This document shows positions 1 through 13,000 of a DNA stretch of 51,639 nucleotides, piece after piece. The position numbers were made by a program, and so were the translations under genes. Under the pieces are notes generated by a model. The model searched no databases. It was given only the letters and a program-made list of their open reading frames with translations, and was not told where the DNA came from. Numbering within the stretch: the first letter of the stretch is position 1; each line of letters starts with the position of its first letter. The stretch lies in NCBI GenBank assembly GCA_002751075.1, contig NAOQ01000304.1:2896-54534 (forward strand), read 5' to 3'. The stretch is from Ichthyophonus hoferi (taxonomy: Eukaryota > Opisthokonta > Ichthyosporea > Ichthyophonida > Ichthyophonidae).

Positions 1-146
1 ACATATACATACATACACACGTATGTACACACATATATACATATACATACATACACACGTATGTACACACATATATACATATACATACATACATATACAC
101 ATATGTGCATACAGACACATACATATACATACACGTAAGAGAAAAG
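1..146. repeat. CA/TA microsatellite with a 38-bp tandem unit
   Basis: Alternating ACAT/ACAC sequence. A 38-bp unit containing ACGTATGTACAC occurs twice (the CG falls near bases 21 and 59), and the tract then decays into plain ATAC repeats. It lies in the TRAPPC11 intron just beyond the donor of its leftmost visible exon. Confidence 0.85.
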
Positions 147-159
147 AGAGAGAAGTCAC

Positions 160-2481
160 CTTTGGGAGTGGCATGCTGTTGTATCAGTACAACAACAAGT
201 CGTGTCTCACGGCCCTGCAGCCCTGCCCTATACCCAATGATATTTGTTGGTTTGCCTTAACGTTACCACAGCAACAGGAAGGAGATAAATACATTGGTCA
301 AGTAAAATACATGATATGTTTCAAAATATTTCTAGTGCAATAAAGTATGGCAACCAATCAGTATCTTATAAATCCAGCTAATGAAATGTCTCTAAAAAAT
401 AAAGGGACACTGCTAATTGATGTTTCGTAGGACCAAGGAGAGAGGTAGTGTATATATCACGCCATACTACTGGTATAGATCTCTATATGTGTTGTAGACC
501 TCTACATGTGTTACACAGGATATAAGGCATGCCATACTATACTATAGAGTAACACACTACATCATCCTATCTTGGCATACCTATACCCATACATATTCCT
601 GGATAGGTGTACAATCACATCATACCAACGTAGGTAGATAGGTATACAAGAATAATAAACATAGTGCTGGTCAGGCTAGACCAATATATACTTAGAGTTA
701 CTCATAGATATATAAATAGATAGACAGATAAATGGATAGATAGGTCGATATATAGACATAGAGATATATATCTGTATATATATACGTGTACAGCTATATT
801 GCTCCTCTTTCCCCCCTCTAGGCTGCAGTCAGAGTAATATACCTTATACCCGCTAAGGTGTTGGCACACCCGGCTTGGACATTATCCCACCGCTGGTCAT
901 CCCATTCTAATTCAAAGTATACCACGACCACAGCTGGGAGCACATGGAGGTGTTTATACATCCAGTTACTCTAGTGATAGCAAAGGAGAGGGAGAGAGAG
1001 AGTGAGGGAGAGCCAGATGTACAAAGATGAGGAAGAGGGGAAGAGATAGTGGGGGTGTTTGTATGGGAGTGAGATGCATAAATAAAAATAGATCGATAGA
1101 TACAAAGATAGACAAATGGTAAAGGAAACTGCCTGAACAGATAAGAGGAGTAGAGAAGATGGGGGTATGGTAGTGGGGCATAGTAAAGAGAGATAAGAAC
1201 AGAGGTGTCAATGTATATAAAAAAAACAGAAAAAGAGAAAGAAGGAGAACGTGCCATAGATAAAGGCATAGAGCATGAGGGAGAAAGGAGAAGATGAATC
1301 AGGTGTATATTAGAATGGTTATTGATAGCTTGTATTAAAATGGACCAATCAATGATGGGAGCAAATAAGGGGTAAGTGTATGACAGTCCAGACCAGTAGT
1401 AGACTGGGTCTAGAGTGAAACTATATCCTTACTGGCCCATAGTCACGATATAAATGTGTCTTTAGGGTGTACAGGTAGATACATGATAATAGGAGAAAGG
1501 TGACCTCTAAATGATGCTTATAATTAACCAAGAGATGTCATTGGTCTAGTACGTAGATATGGGCCATACAGGAAGATTTAAATAAGCTGGTCCTACATTA
1601 CAAAGCATAGCAACCGGATTAACTAGCAACCGGATTAACTAGCGACCTAACACTAACCTTTATGAGTCCACGGGGTTTGTAATTGCTATTCCTTTCCTTT
1701 TTTGGACGAAATCTATGGTTGACTGGCACACTCTTATAGGTCAGAGGGGTCTTACCCGACTCGCTATTGGATAAGAAGGACTGCCACACTACGTTACGAA
1801 TGCTTGGGTCTGAATAATAGATGGTGGTTGATAAGTATAGAACAAATATATATATATATAGGTAGAAAGAAAAAGAGAGAGATGGGGGGATATATATATA
1901 CAAATAGAGACAGATAGAGATATATAGATGGAAAGGGAGAGAGACAAGGAATGCCACTAGCCAACAGAAAAGACACGATCTATAAAGCTAGAGGATGGAA
2001 TACATTTTAAAATCGAATAAAGGGGAGATATTGGAGATATATAGGTAGGAAGAGGTGTGCAATGCTCTGTATTGTCTCTCTTTATCTTCCACTCTAACCA
2101 ACCTTTAAAGGTAGACTAGTACTCCTTCTTTCCTTCTATCTCTTCTTATCCCTTTCAGTAGGAATCATACCCTCTATATCCTACTACTAGCCACCTTACC
2201 CCTCCAATTACACCTCTTCCTCTTATATAATCCTAATCATTACAGGTTTGCTAATCATTTTCATTGGAAAAAAAACAACAAATACCTTCAAACTATCCCA
2301 CCTTATACAATCATGTACCACTATCAGTGCACATAATGCTTTATGGCTTCCTTACTAATTCTTTCTTACTTTTAATAACACAGGCGGGGGGGTTACCATT
2401 AGGATTGGCGGCGGGGTACTCATCGTGCAGGCCCACAAACAACACCAAGGGTTTCAGGGAAGCGCGAAGGCTTTTATCCAT
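160..2481 (-). CDS. TRAPPC11: TRAPPC11 homologue, 5' exons only (gene continues past the left edge)
   Basis: TRAPPC11 (foie gras) is a subunit of the TRAPP complex that works in ER-Golgi traffic. Minus-strand exons seen: 2397-2481 (ATG at 2481, context CACCATGG), 1658-1809, 843-933 and 160-227. The start codes for MDKSLRASLKPLVLFVGL. Exon 1658-1809 carries RNVVWQSFL and RPKKERNSNYKPRGLIK. Exon 843-933 carries VVVVYFELEWDDQRWDN. Exon 160-227 carries GRETRLVVVLIQ. In the same order I recall the animal N-terminus having RAVWDAF, RPKRTSYEWYIPKGILK, VVVFYELDWDEPQW and GRNTKVAVVLIQ. Phases agree except between 1658 and 933, where a small exon of 3n+1 nt is missing. A 13-nt micro-exon at 1447-1459 would fit but is not proven. 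The foie gras domain proper lies outside the window. Confidence 0.9.
978..1300. repeat. Purine-rich (GA)n low-complexity tract
   Basis: The plus strand is dominated by GA, GGGA and ATAGA words, and the minus strand gives open frames rich in Ser and Leu. It sits in a TRAPPC11 intron and shows no coding motif. Confidence 0.8.
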
Positions 2482-2995
2482 GGTGAGGCTAACGGTAACA
2501 CTACACTACCGGGTGTGTACTAACACTGTGTAAGACTAGCAGGGTAGACAAGGATTAATAAAAAGGACTAAAGAAAGCGGCTACCGTAATATAAAAACAG
2601 GTAGAGAAAAGGACACAATATATATAATATTAATATTAATAATAATAATAAATACAATAATAATAATAATAATAATAATAATGGCGATAATTATTTGTTT
2701 ATCTAAAAGTTAGATTAAAAATTGTTAGTGAGCCGTACCTACTCCATTAATTAGGACCTGCCTTGTCTACTGCAATAGCATTGGGCAATAATATTTAAAT
2801 GATTACTATTAATTACATTAAAACTATACACGCAATCAGGGTCATGGTGCTCATTAAATGCATATTCATTCATTCAGTTAAGTACTACATTATTCCCTCC
2901 AATATACCTATTTCACTCTATCCTACCGTGCCCTGCTATTATTCGACTATTAATATCACATTATTGTACTACTAATATTCACACTAACCTTAACT
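2482..2995. promoter_or_regulatory. Shared 514-bp intergenic promoter region, TRAPPC11 / FAM50
   Basis: The two start codons face away from each other at 2481 (minus) and 2996 (plus), so both promoters and 5' leaders must fit here unless they carry distant leader exons. The stretch holds a (TAA)n microsatellite at about 2630-2682 and AT-rich sequence. I see no clear TATA box. Confidence 0.6.
2630..2682. repeat. (TAA)n microsatellite
   Basis: Near-perfect trinucleotide run with one small interruption, inside the TRAPPC11/FAM50 intergenic region. Length is likely to vary. Confidence 0.9.
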
Positions 2996-5900
2996 ATGGC
3001 CGAGTACAAGGGTATATCGTCCGAAGGGGATAGGGCAGGAGCTATTTTAAAGCAAAGAGAGAAGAAGCACCAGGAATATGAGCTAATGAAAGAGGCCATA
3101 CGACAGGTAGGTGGTAGGAGTTAGAGTTACAGTACAGTAAGGTGATCATATCCTGTTGACAGCAAGTCTTTCCTCTATGTTTTTCTATACACTACCACCT
3201 GCTTATAGTCTACTTATCCATTTGATCCTTTTTACTTACCCATAGGTGTAAGTATTCGCCCTTCTACTATATACCCTCGTCCTCTCACTATTTCTTCACC
3301 GTCTATACTTGCTACACTCTTCCGAATTTTCTTTGCTCTACTACTGTTATTATATAAAGCTGATTTGTATTTCAATTTTAATTGTATCCTTGAATCCTGC
3401 TCTCTCCTCCTTCTCTTCTTTAAATATTCACCAAGCCTGTCTACACCGAAGGAGGGAGCAGGCCAGGACTAGACAGGACTCATTGCCTTTCCCCTATACA
3501 CCTATACACCTTCATATATAGCACACTACATGAATATATTCCTAGAGCCTCTTGCCTGCTTGGCAGTCCACTATATATAGTTCTAAATATCAACTTACAT
3601 CATTCTTGTACCCTCTACAACATTATCCTGGCCTTATCTTCCTTTCCTCACAGGAGAATTCCAAGACTCGTGTAGGAGATATGAAGCAGAAGTTCGAGTC
3701 TACCATGGATTTCTCAGCTCAACGTATGACAGAACAGACCATAGGGTTGGTAAAGTTGGAAGACTTCCAGAAGACAAGGGAGAAGATAGAAAGGGAGAAA
3801 GAGGCACTAGATAAGGCAGAGAAAGAAAGAGAACAACAGTGGAAGAGGTGGGTGGGATCAGAGTTTTAGTTGGTTTTTCATAACCTCCTTATGATAGATA
3901 GTTTATTCTTACTTTCTTGCATTTCTCCTGTTAATTTGCACAGGCTATTATTTCTATGTTTTAAGGTGTAGGTATATGGGGGTTTATTTAATAGTAAAGA
4001 ATATTTAGGTAGGTTGGGTATTAATAGGTGCTACCTAGCGGTAGGACAGGATGCAAGGTCGGTTGAAGTTATCGGTTGCGGTGTATATATGCGTGTATGA
4101 TTGAGTAAATGTATTGTATGGCTGACTGTCTCACGGCTATATATATTCTCTGTAATGTATATTGACTGGAGAGTGTTTGACCTACAGAGATGAGAAGAAA
4201 AGAAGACAGAAGGAGAGGGAAAAGAAAACCAAACTGTCGTTTAATTTTGGGGGAGATGGTGTGTATGGCAACAGAGGTGTTATTATCTTTGGTATTAGGC
4301 GGGGCATGGGGGGAGTGTATAGAGGTAGACTGGTTTTTGTTGTAGATTTACATTATATGTAGTTATGTTATGCGCCATTATATATTACATTATAATCGAC
4401 CACACATTCCATATGTACAATGTCCAATCAAACTGGCCCATTACCTCGAAACACACAGCATCTTTACCAATTATATTCCTAGTTTCCCATTCACATGAAC
4501 CCACCCACATACCAAGAGAGATAGGTAAGGTAGGCACTGACATGATATTGGTAAACATGTAAGAGTAGATGGAGAGGAGGAGACGGAGGAGGAGCCGTTC
4601 AAAATAGTAAAGAAACCTAAGAAGAATCCAGATGTCGATACCTCTTTCCTACCTGATAGAGAGGTAGGGAGAGTGGGAGGGTGCTGTTATGTTAATGTTA
4701 TGCTAGGGTTATGTTATTCTTATGCTGATATTGTGTTATTATTGCCTTTTTTAGTATTATCAGACCTGAGTGTTGGCAGTATATCATCCCAAATTGGTAC
4801 CCAGTTCAATATTACTGGTTGCTTTTATAGTAGGTCCTATGAGGCGATAGGAAAGGTTTGTTGCTGATTCTTAGCATAGGGCAGATTCAGTTAGGATTCC
4901 AATCATTGTATATGGTATGTGGCATATAGTGTATGGTATAAGGTATATTTATATACATGTTTTTTTAATGAATCTGCAATACATTAGTATATCCATCTTA
5001 TTGGAGGGTTAAAATGTAAGAATGTCAATGAAATGATATATAGCTGTCTGTACTCATAATCTTTATCTCTCCCTCTGTCAATTTTTATCTATATATTTAT
5101 AGTAATCCATTTGTCATACTTTACCATTCTCTTAGTTATTGGTACACCGCTTTAAATTATATATATATATATAAACCTCATCATAAACCACTAATCAACT
5201 AAATGTATCTCTAACCTAATTTGGTGGTGCTATACAGCGAGAGGCCAAAGAGGCAGAGATACGGAACCAACTAGGAAAGGAATGGGAGGCAAAGCAAGAA
5301 ATAATTAAGGGTGGGTGTATGTGTTACTAGTATGCCTACTACCATACCATTTCTTTGTCTTTTTACTATATATTATATATATTTAACTGTTTCTTAATAT
5401 ATTACCCTATGCATTGTGCATGTATTTTTTGTATCTTTCTTTTTTATTATTATGTAAGGTTGTTCAATCTACTTGTATGCGATAATGGTATTGTGGTGTG
5501 TTTAATTGCAACCAGCAGGCTACATATATGCCGTTACCCCCCTACATACCTGTATTTCTCCAATCTTTTACTGTGTTCATATTTGCAATGTTATTAATAT
5601 TAGCCTATGAAACTGTTTATATTTAAACAGTCTTGGCGGTGGACAACTGGTTAACACTTTGTTATTTACCTCATATTGTTGTTAATTATCTAGGAGTTAA
5701 AGAAGATATGTTTAAAGGCTATATATATCACAGCAATAAGTAAGATAATTTTTGAGTCAGATATAGGAGCCAATTGTATCCATAATATATAATCCTTATA
5801 ATAGTGTTCTCGAACTAATACACGCTCTCCCTATCTTTTTAGTCCCCGTGTATGGGTTGACGTTCTTTTGTTTTTATGATAATAATCAATAATCAATAAC

Positions 5901-8806
5901 ATTTGTTAGGAGTAGGATATGACTATCAGGCATTCTTTGACACTGCATTATCCAGTGGGTTTTACCCATTCAGTGCCCTTATGTACTTAGGACTGTGCTA
6001 ATATTTGCACAATTAAGCGTTCCACCTCAACATGCCTACTACATTACGCCACACAAGAATGATTTAAAGCAGTGATAAACAAGAACTAACAAGTCATTTA
6101 TGGGGTGGGGAGTATAGGAGAGACCATTAGTATTACCTATAGTTACTGGGATGGCTCTGGTCATCGTCGAGGTGTAGAGGTATGTCCCGCATGTCCCGCA
6201 TGGTTGTGTTAGGCGTCACATACCTTTTTATATACCTCTCTATCTTTTTATTGGTATTCTCCTATACACTATGTAATCATGCCTTCAGCAGCTCTATTAC
6301 CTATGCACTCTTTCCAACTTTCTCATTTTTTATTGGTGTATAGTCATGTGATGTATTTATACAGTCTTTCTATTTTCTCTCCTTCTCTTTCCTTTTTTTT
6401 TTTGGATGTGGTGGGGTGCAGTGTTTTTTGGTGCATTTTTTTAGACGGGTGGAAGGTGGTTTAGACTAGTTATATGGGAGAGAATACTTTGTTCTGTTTT
6501 GTTTTTTTTTTTTGATGACTTAATATGTTAATAAGTAGACGGGTAGGTCAGACCTTAGTTTCAATATTCCGTTGATTAATATAGATAGGTAGAAAAAAAT
6601 GCAAAGTAGGAAATAGAGACAAAGCAGAAGTGCGATGATACACACACACGCGCACCCTTTCTTTGTATTGCTCTACAACCACTACCCGCAAATAACTAAG
6701 AAAGCAATATGTGGGCTGTATGTTGGGGTATAATCATAGGTGCATAAAGGGAACTCTATCCGAGAGTTTCTCCAACGTTGTCTTGAAACTCTCCGTAAAG
6801 AATTTCCAGATCTTAGGACTATTGGAGTGGAGAATCTAATGTATGTCAAGGAAGATTTGATTGTTCCCCATGTATGTTTCTCTTGCAACCCTACCTTCTA
6901 CCCCTTACTCTTCTTAATAATTTTGTTTTCTCTGTGCTCATTGCGAGATGTTCGGCTTCCTTTCTTGACCCTTCCATACTTTTTATAGTAAAATATCATT
7001 GGCATCAGTAATAATATCTATGTATTGTTTTATTCTCTTTTTATAATGACCCATTCCTTTTTGGTTTGTATAAGCTCTAAAGACCTTTCTCTCCTTTCCT
7101 CCGCCATTTTCATTCTCTCGTGATTGATAGTCTCACTACGATTATATATCACTGTAATTTTCCTACTAAGTGACTATTAAATACTCTAGCATAATATTCT
7201 TTATTGGTACTATCAGGTATAGTATCGACTTTAAAAATAATGTCTTACCATTGGGGTTACATCTGTATTTAAAACACCTAGTATATATAAGTGATTTGTG
7301 ATTTATTCCACACTAACCACTTATATCATTGCCCTGTATACCTATGTACCTACACACCTACACATACAGCATTATACCTTCTACGACTTTATCATTAACA
7401 AAGCGCGTGGCAAGTCTGGCCCCCTGTTCAAATTTGATGTACATGACGATATTAGATTGCTAGCTGATGCTACAGTTGAGAAAGATGAAGTGAGTACTGG
7501 TTTATTTCTGTCTTTCCCAACCACATACATATACATGCTGTGCATTGGCTATAACCTCTTGATAACAGTACAACCTCACCCGTATATGACATTGTAAGAA
7601 TATGGATGTAGTCGTTCTGGCTCGCTCTGGGCACTTAGTTAGCTACACTAAGACTTGTAGGAAGAATTATTGTATAATTATAGGCAAAACGTTGGTGATG
7701 CTTTTTCTATGGTGGTGGGTGACTAATATGATTGGGGATATTTTTTAGTCTCACGCCGGGAAGATTGTGACCCGAACATGGTATGAAAGAAACAAAATGG
7801 CTTTTCCTGCAAGGTACGTATTTCCTACGCCCCAGTTTTTCTAATCACATTGTATATACACATACATGCATTAAAAATACAAAAAGCGAATGGTTATTAT
7901 GTGATGTGAATGTATCAATATCACTATTCAAAGGGTTTAGCATTTCTTTAAAGTTCAAGTAAGATGTCTAAAAATGGGATTAATATAGCCATTTCTGACA
8001 TTAGACCATAGTTTTCCCCTCTTATAATTGTTGATCTCTGTATTTCCTTGTTGCTATGCCCTGTATATGAGTGCAATAGGTGTCTTCTTAGTGTATATTT
8101 ATTGTGTTATCACAGTAAAAAAACGATATTGGTATATAAAGGATAATCAAATATATATACCCGGTTAGGAGAGAGTATGAAGATATCACCATTGCTATAG
8201 TTGGTTCAGTATACACTCTTCGTTTAGGACACAGCTGGGTAAAATGAATTCCATTTGTTGAATATTATATGCAATGCTTTTATTTACCGCAAATCAGTTG
8301 TTTGGTAGAACTAAACTATGTCTATTGATACACCTTGGTAGTATGGTTTTTTTTATTAGCTATGTACATAGGTACTAATAGGAAACTTAATGGCAGTTGT
8401 TTTATCTAATATGAGATGTTCATAGAGCGGGGTACAGGGTAATAGCGCCTATGTAAAATAAATTATACGTGTATGATAGATTAATATGAAATTGTGACCT
8501 GAAAGGAAAAAACCGTCGTTTATACTAGAATAATAAGACAGGTTTTTAATGCATTGATGCCATTTCATGTTCGTTATTGCTCTAGTTTGTCCTGCCATTA
8601 TGCCATTATATGGATTAATATTATTATTGAGTCGCATGGAGCACTGCCTTATGCCGTAGGCATTGAGTTCTTAATATATAAAGACATACTGTCAACTAAC
8701 TATTCTGGTCCATTTACTCGCATGTAGTCGGTGGGAGATGTATGACGCGGATAAAGACTACGGCTCATATTCCATTAAGGACAGGAAAAAGGTTGATGGT
8801 GCATGA
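2996..8806 (+). CDS. FAM50: FAM50 (XAP5 family) nuclear protein, complete, 10 exons
   Basis: FAM50/XAP5 proteins are nuclear; human FAM50A associates with the spliceosome. Exons: 2996-3106, 3654-3847, 4188-4258, 4569-4663, 5238-5310, 6118-6179, 6740-6871, 7370-7489, 7749-7813, 8728-8806 (TGA 8804-8806). They total 1002 nt, or 333 residues, close to the about 339 of human FAM50A, and all junctions are in phase. The start is [16 protein letters not shown] charged coiled region follows (exons 2-3), then [76 protein letters not shown] and FPASRWEMYD. These match the family C-terminal domain nearly word for word. The acceptor at 4568/4569 has a weak pyrimidine tract, so that edge is less certain. 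Head to head with TRAPPC11. Confidence 0.97.
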
Positions 8807-8928
8807 TCATAGATTACCTATTTTCTGTGCTCCTGCACTGTTGCTATGGCAACGTTAACTGGTAGTGAGAAGACAAGGGGAGATTGTGTTTTGACTTATT
8901 CTTATGCACTGACTTAGGAAGTCAGAAA

Positions 8929-8934
8929 AATAAA
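8929..8934 (+). other. Probable polyadenylation signal AATAAA of FAM50
   Basis: The canonical hexamer lies about 120 nt after the FAM50 stop, before AT-rich sequence. Confidence 0.6.
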
Positions 8935-10094
8935 TGAAAACGTTGCGTATTAATATTGTGAAATACTCTTACAGTATCGTGTCTATTTTTAGAGTCTATT
9001 TTATAAATGATATATCACGTCAATCCTTGGCTTGCCATCATACAATATTCTTTGGCAGAGTTTAGCATTGATAACGGTCTTTAACATATCAATGCATCAG
9101 AAAAAGCATTTGACATTTAACTGTCGATTAGTTTCTCCGAGGTGCTTAGATTAAACTTGAGGGTATTCTAGTTACTAATAGTACTCAAGGCGACTATCTC
9201 CACCCAGTAACATTGAATTTACATATTTTGGGTAATAGCTCCGCTCAGGTTTAGCCATGATATCTGACATAATTAAGATCCAACTATCTCTAAGATTCTT
9301 CTTCTATTACTATCATGCATTATGCCAAATAGCCTTGTGGAGGGTAGAAATTATTGAGGAGAGAAAAAAGGCGAGGTCCTCAGTGAGAATTTATCAAATT
9401 CTTTACATATTTGTTTCAAGTAGAAGGTATAAGATTCTAAAGCCAAATAAATATTCATACCAGACCAAATCTCTACTAGTGCCTCGAGTACAAGGCGGTC
9501 TCATACAGATTTTTGCGCAAGTCTAAACCACGACACTTATGACCAAATCTCAACATGTAAGTCTTGAAGTTTAACGAAATCACGAATGAATTAGAAATAG
9601 GTTTCAAATTGTTTTGATTAATTGCTTATAATAATATTTAAACTCAAAAATGAAAGAATATTCAGAGATTCAACCATTTATAATTTATATGGTGCGTTGA
9701 TATACAAATTACATACCATAATAGTCATCTGAATCATAGATATATGTAGTAGTCTACTTTACCACTTCCTACAGATATAGCTTAATTGCAGTGTTTGAAC
9801 GATGCCAAGTAGTGTTGTGTGTATTAACTTCGCAATTACAACTACTTTATTAGTGGATAATCTAGCCGCTTAAATCGATCTTTCAAGATGGAGCACTGGA
9901 TAAATTCCAGACGATGCGAAGCCAAGATGTGATTGGCAAAAGGGCTAGGCGAATCAGCTTCAAGATCGAAAAATAAAAATAAAATTCCACATTAAATTAC
10001 TGAACTTGCCATAACACAAGGGAAAAAATTCCACAGATTTATTCACTGGCGCTTTGACTTTCGAGCCAAACCTCTTAAATCACCTTTACTTAAA
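8935..10094. other. Intergenic AT-rich region
   Basis: No coding exon recognised on either strand. It holds the presumed promoter and 5' leader of the flavoenzyme gene that starts at 10095; I see no clear TATA box. Confidence 0.6.
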
Positions 10095-13000
10095 ATGAGG
10101 TATTCCTCATTATTTCCAATGATGCTAAAGCTTGTTTTAGTTTACGGTATCTTGACCGTTAATGTAATGGCACAAGCACCTGTTTTTACGCCCGAAGTCC
10201 TGGATTGGCCTCCCCAGAAACACTGTCAACACACTTTCCCGACCATTCCTCCATGCATTGGAAATGCCACTCCTCCGTTCACAGAGAGTAGTAAGATAGC
10301 TATTATAGGGGCCGGGCCTGCCGGTATTTCCATGGCTTATTTTTTGAAGGAAGCAGGTTATAAAAATGTGAAGGTGTTTGAAAAGACAAACAGGATTGGC
10401 GGCCTAGCCAAATCCAATATGATCAACGGCATCGTCCACGAAATGGGAGCATGCTACACCGCTGGTACTTTTATTTTTTTATTTCCTTAAAGCAAAAAAA
10501 TATTTATAAAACTATTTTTAATTACTTTTATCTTGTGCATAATTTTGTATGTGCTTGTTATTATTGTTGTTATTAAGTGCAACTTTTATTTTTTGGCTTT
10601 GCTTTGTTATGTTATCAAGAATACTAGTTGCTGGTTCTTATCTATATTTTTTTGGGAAATAGACCTAAGAAATATACTAAGTGCGTGTGTAAAAAAACTA
10701 TTAAACCTGTTTTAATGCTACAGACGATTTTAAAAAATAAAAATTTAGTATATCCGGTTACAATTCATTATATTATATAACGCATAATTTGATTTACAGT
10801 AAAAACAAAATACACAAAGAGTATGATAAAAACAGGAACTTTAAATAGCGTGTGAAAATATTCAATCCATCTGACGTAAGTGTATTTATGTAATACAACA
10901 CCGTAAACAGGAAAATAGCGTTTTATGACTTTCCTGGGTAGGTTGACTGACACACACAATATATATTTTCCTTCCCCCTCCTCTTCTAACTGATCATATA
11001 TCTACAGGCCGATACCCCTGCGTAATCAACCTTATAAAAAAGTTTTTCATAACGCGAATCAACACTCCCGGGCTAGGCCATGTCTCTGACCCTAAGTTAT
11101 CAACTCCTCCTGGTGGTATCCCTACGGTGGCATGGCAAATGTTACAATGGTCGGCGGCCACTAAGAATGCACCTGATCCTGATAAATATAAAGCTGCACT
11201 CGCGAATGCGATGGTGCGGTACAAGGATCTGTATTTTCGGTATTTTGGAACTGGCGATTATCTATTTCCCAAAAAGCCAACACAGGTATGAGTGTGGTTT
11301 TATTTGGTATATACATATTCAGCATTAGTCAGCGAAAGTATATTGGAGTAGTTTCCTTATAAAACTTTTGTATAACTTGCGCATTAATAGTTGACTAATT
11401 ATTGTAGAAATTGTGTTTTTGTGGATAAAAGAATTTTGCTCTATATAAGGTACATATTTAATGCATTAGTAAGAATTATCTGATATACCATTCTAATATG
11501 GAAATAAAAAAACCTATTATCACGTTGGTGAGCGAATTTCCGAGATAGTCTATATATTGTTTGAAATATCGTATTTTGGATTTTTGGTCTTTGCCTTTTG
11601 AATTAATATCTTAGTTGTCCTTCTTTATCTACCACCTGTTGCTTTATTTTAAACTTTATTCTTGAAGAATAAATTTTACTGTTTACTTTTACACTTACAC
11701 TGTTTTGATGAAATCTTGTCTTCTCTGCTTGTAAATTATCCTCCGTTTATTACTTTTGTACCTTTCCCCTACCATTATCATATGCTTTGCTCCTTTAATC
11801 TTCTTTGGCATCCAGGGAAATCCATTATTTGACAGATTTGGTGTTGTACTTTACTTCATTAATTTTTAGCAAATTCACACACAGCCAGTTCTTGACGATC
11901 TCACCAATGGTACCTTTAAAGACTTCCTGGAGAGAAACAATTTACAGGTACTATTGGGCCTTCTGGCCATTGCACAAAGCGCCAATGGGTACGGATTTTT
12001 GGAAGAAGTTCCCCTTTACTATGGATTCTTATGGAGCACGCCATCTGTGTTTAAAGGTCTTATTGAGAACCAATCAGACACAGCCCTTTCCATGCTTCGA
12101 GAAGGATTTGAGCAGCTATTTGTTCGTATGTCTACGGGAATTGATGTGGTGTTTAAAGCTAATATTAAAAATGTTCGCCGCACTGCCAAGCATGTTTATA
12201 TTGATTATGATACAGGAAAGGTAGGTTTAAAGGCTGGCATAAAAACGTAAAAGCTATTTTATTGATTTAAATCTAAGTCCTCCGGTATGTGTTCGAAAGA
12301 GGTAGTCAAATTTCAAAAGTCAATATGTTTTGGATAGCGTAATATATTCGTCTATTTAACCATCAGAATTTTGTATATTTTTGTTTATATTTTCTTTTTG
12401 ATTAAAAAATCACAACTGCATTGGAAGTAGTAAAAATGCGTATAATTTGAGCCTTGAGTTTTTAATAAGGACCATTTGCACTATAGGTGGAAAGAATGGT
12501 TGGTGCTGTGCCAATTGAATGCCATATAGACGCACTAGAAACATAACTCCAGTCTTAAGTAGTGCTACAAGAGAAAATGCTAACTCTTCACATTATACTT
12601 TAGCATTTGCTTTTATTACAATTTCCTTAATAGTTTGACCATAATGCTTTTGTTCATCATAATTCCTTTTTGCTATATATCTAGTTATATAGAGTTATAT
12701 AGAGTTATATATTATATAAAGTTGTACAGAATTTTAACAAATCATTTGCAACAACTTACCCCTTGCTATCTTTATTGCTACTGCCCAGAAACCTATCCGT
12801 GAAACATTTGATTACCTAATGCTAGGAGCTCGGTTCCCCGAAACATTAGATTTCCTTGATGAGCGTCCAGATGAAGCTGACATCTTTAATCGCTTTAGGT
12901 CATCCAAAATATATACTCGTATGGTTTCAGCCACCGGCTTACCTAGAACATACATCCAGCAGTTTGTGAGTTTCCTTAGTTCATCACCAGCTAAGGCTGG

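Noticed and set aside
907-1269. 120-residue minus-strand Ser/Leu-rich frame
   Set aside because: It comes from the purine-rich microsatellite. The real TRAPPC11 exon here ends at 933 and uses another frame.
2264-2533. Plus-strand frames over 2384-2524, including one with GGG-rich content ending in a stop
   Set aside because: The region reads better on the minus strand as the first TRAPPC11 exon, with a good start context and a GTAACC donor.
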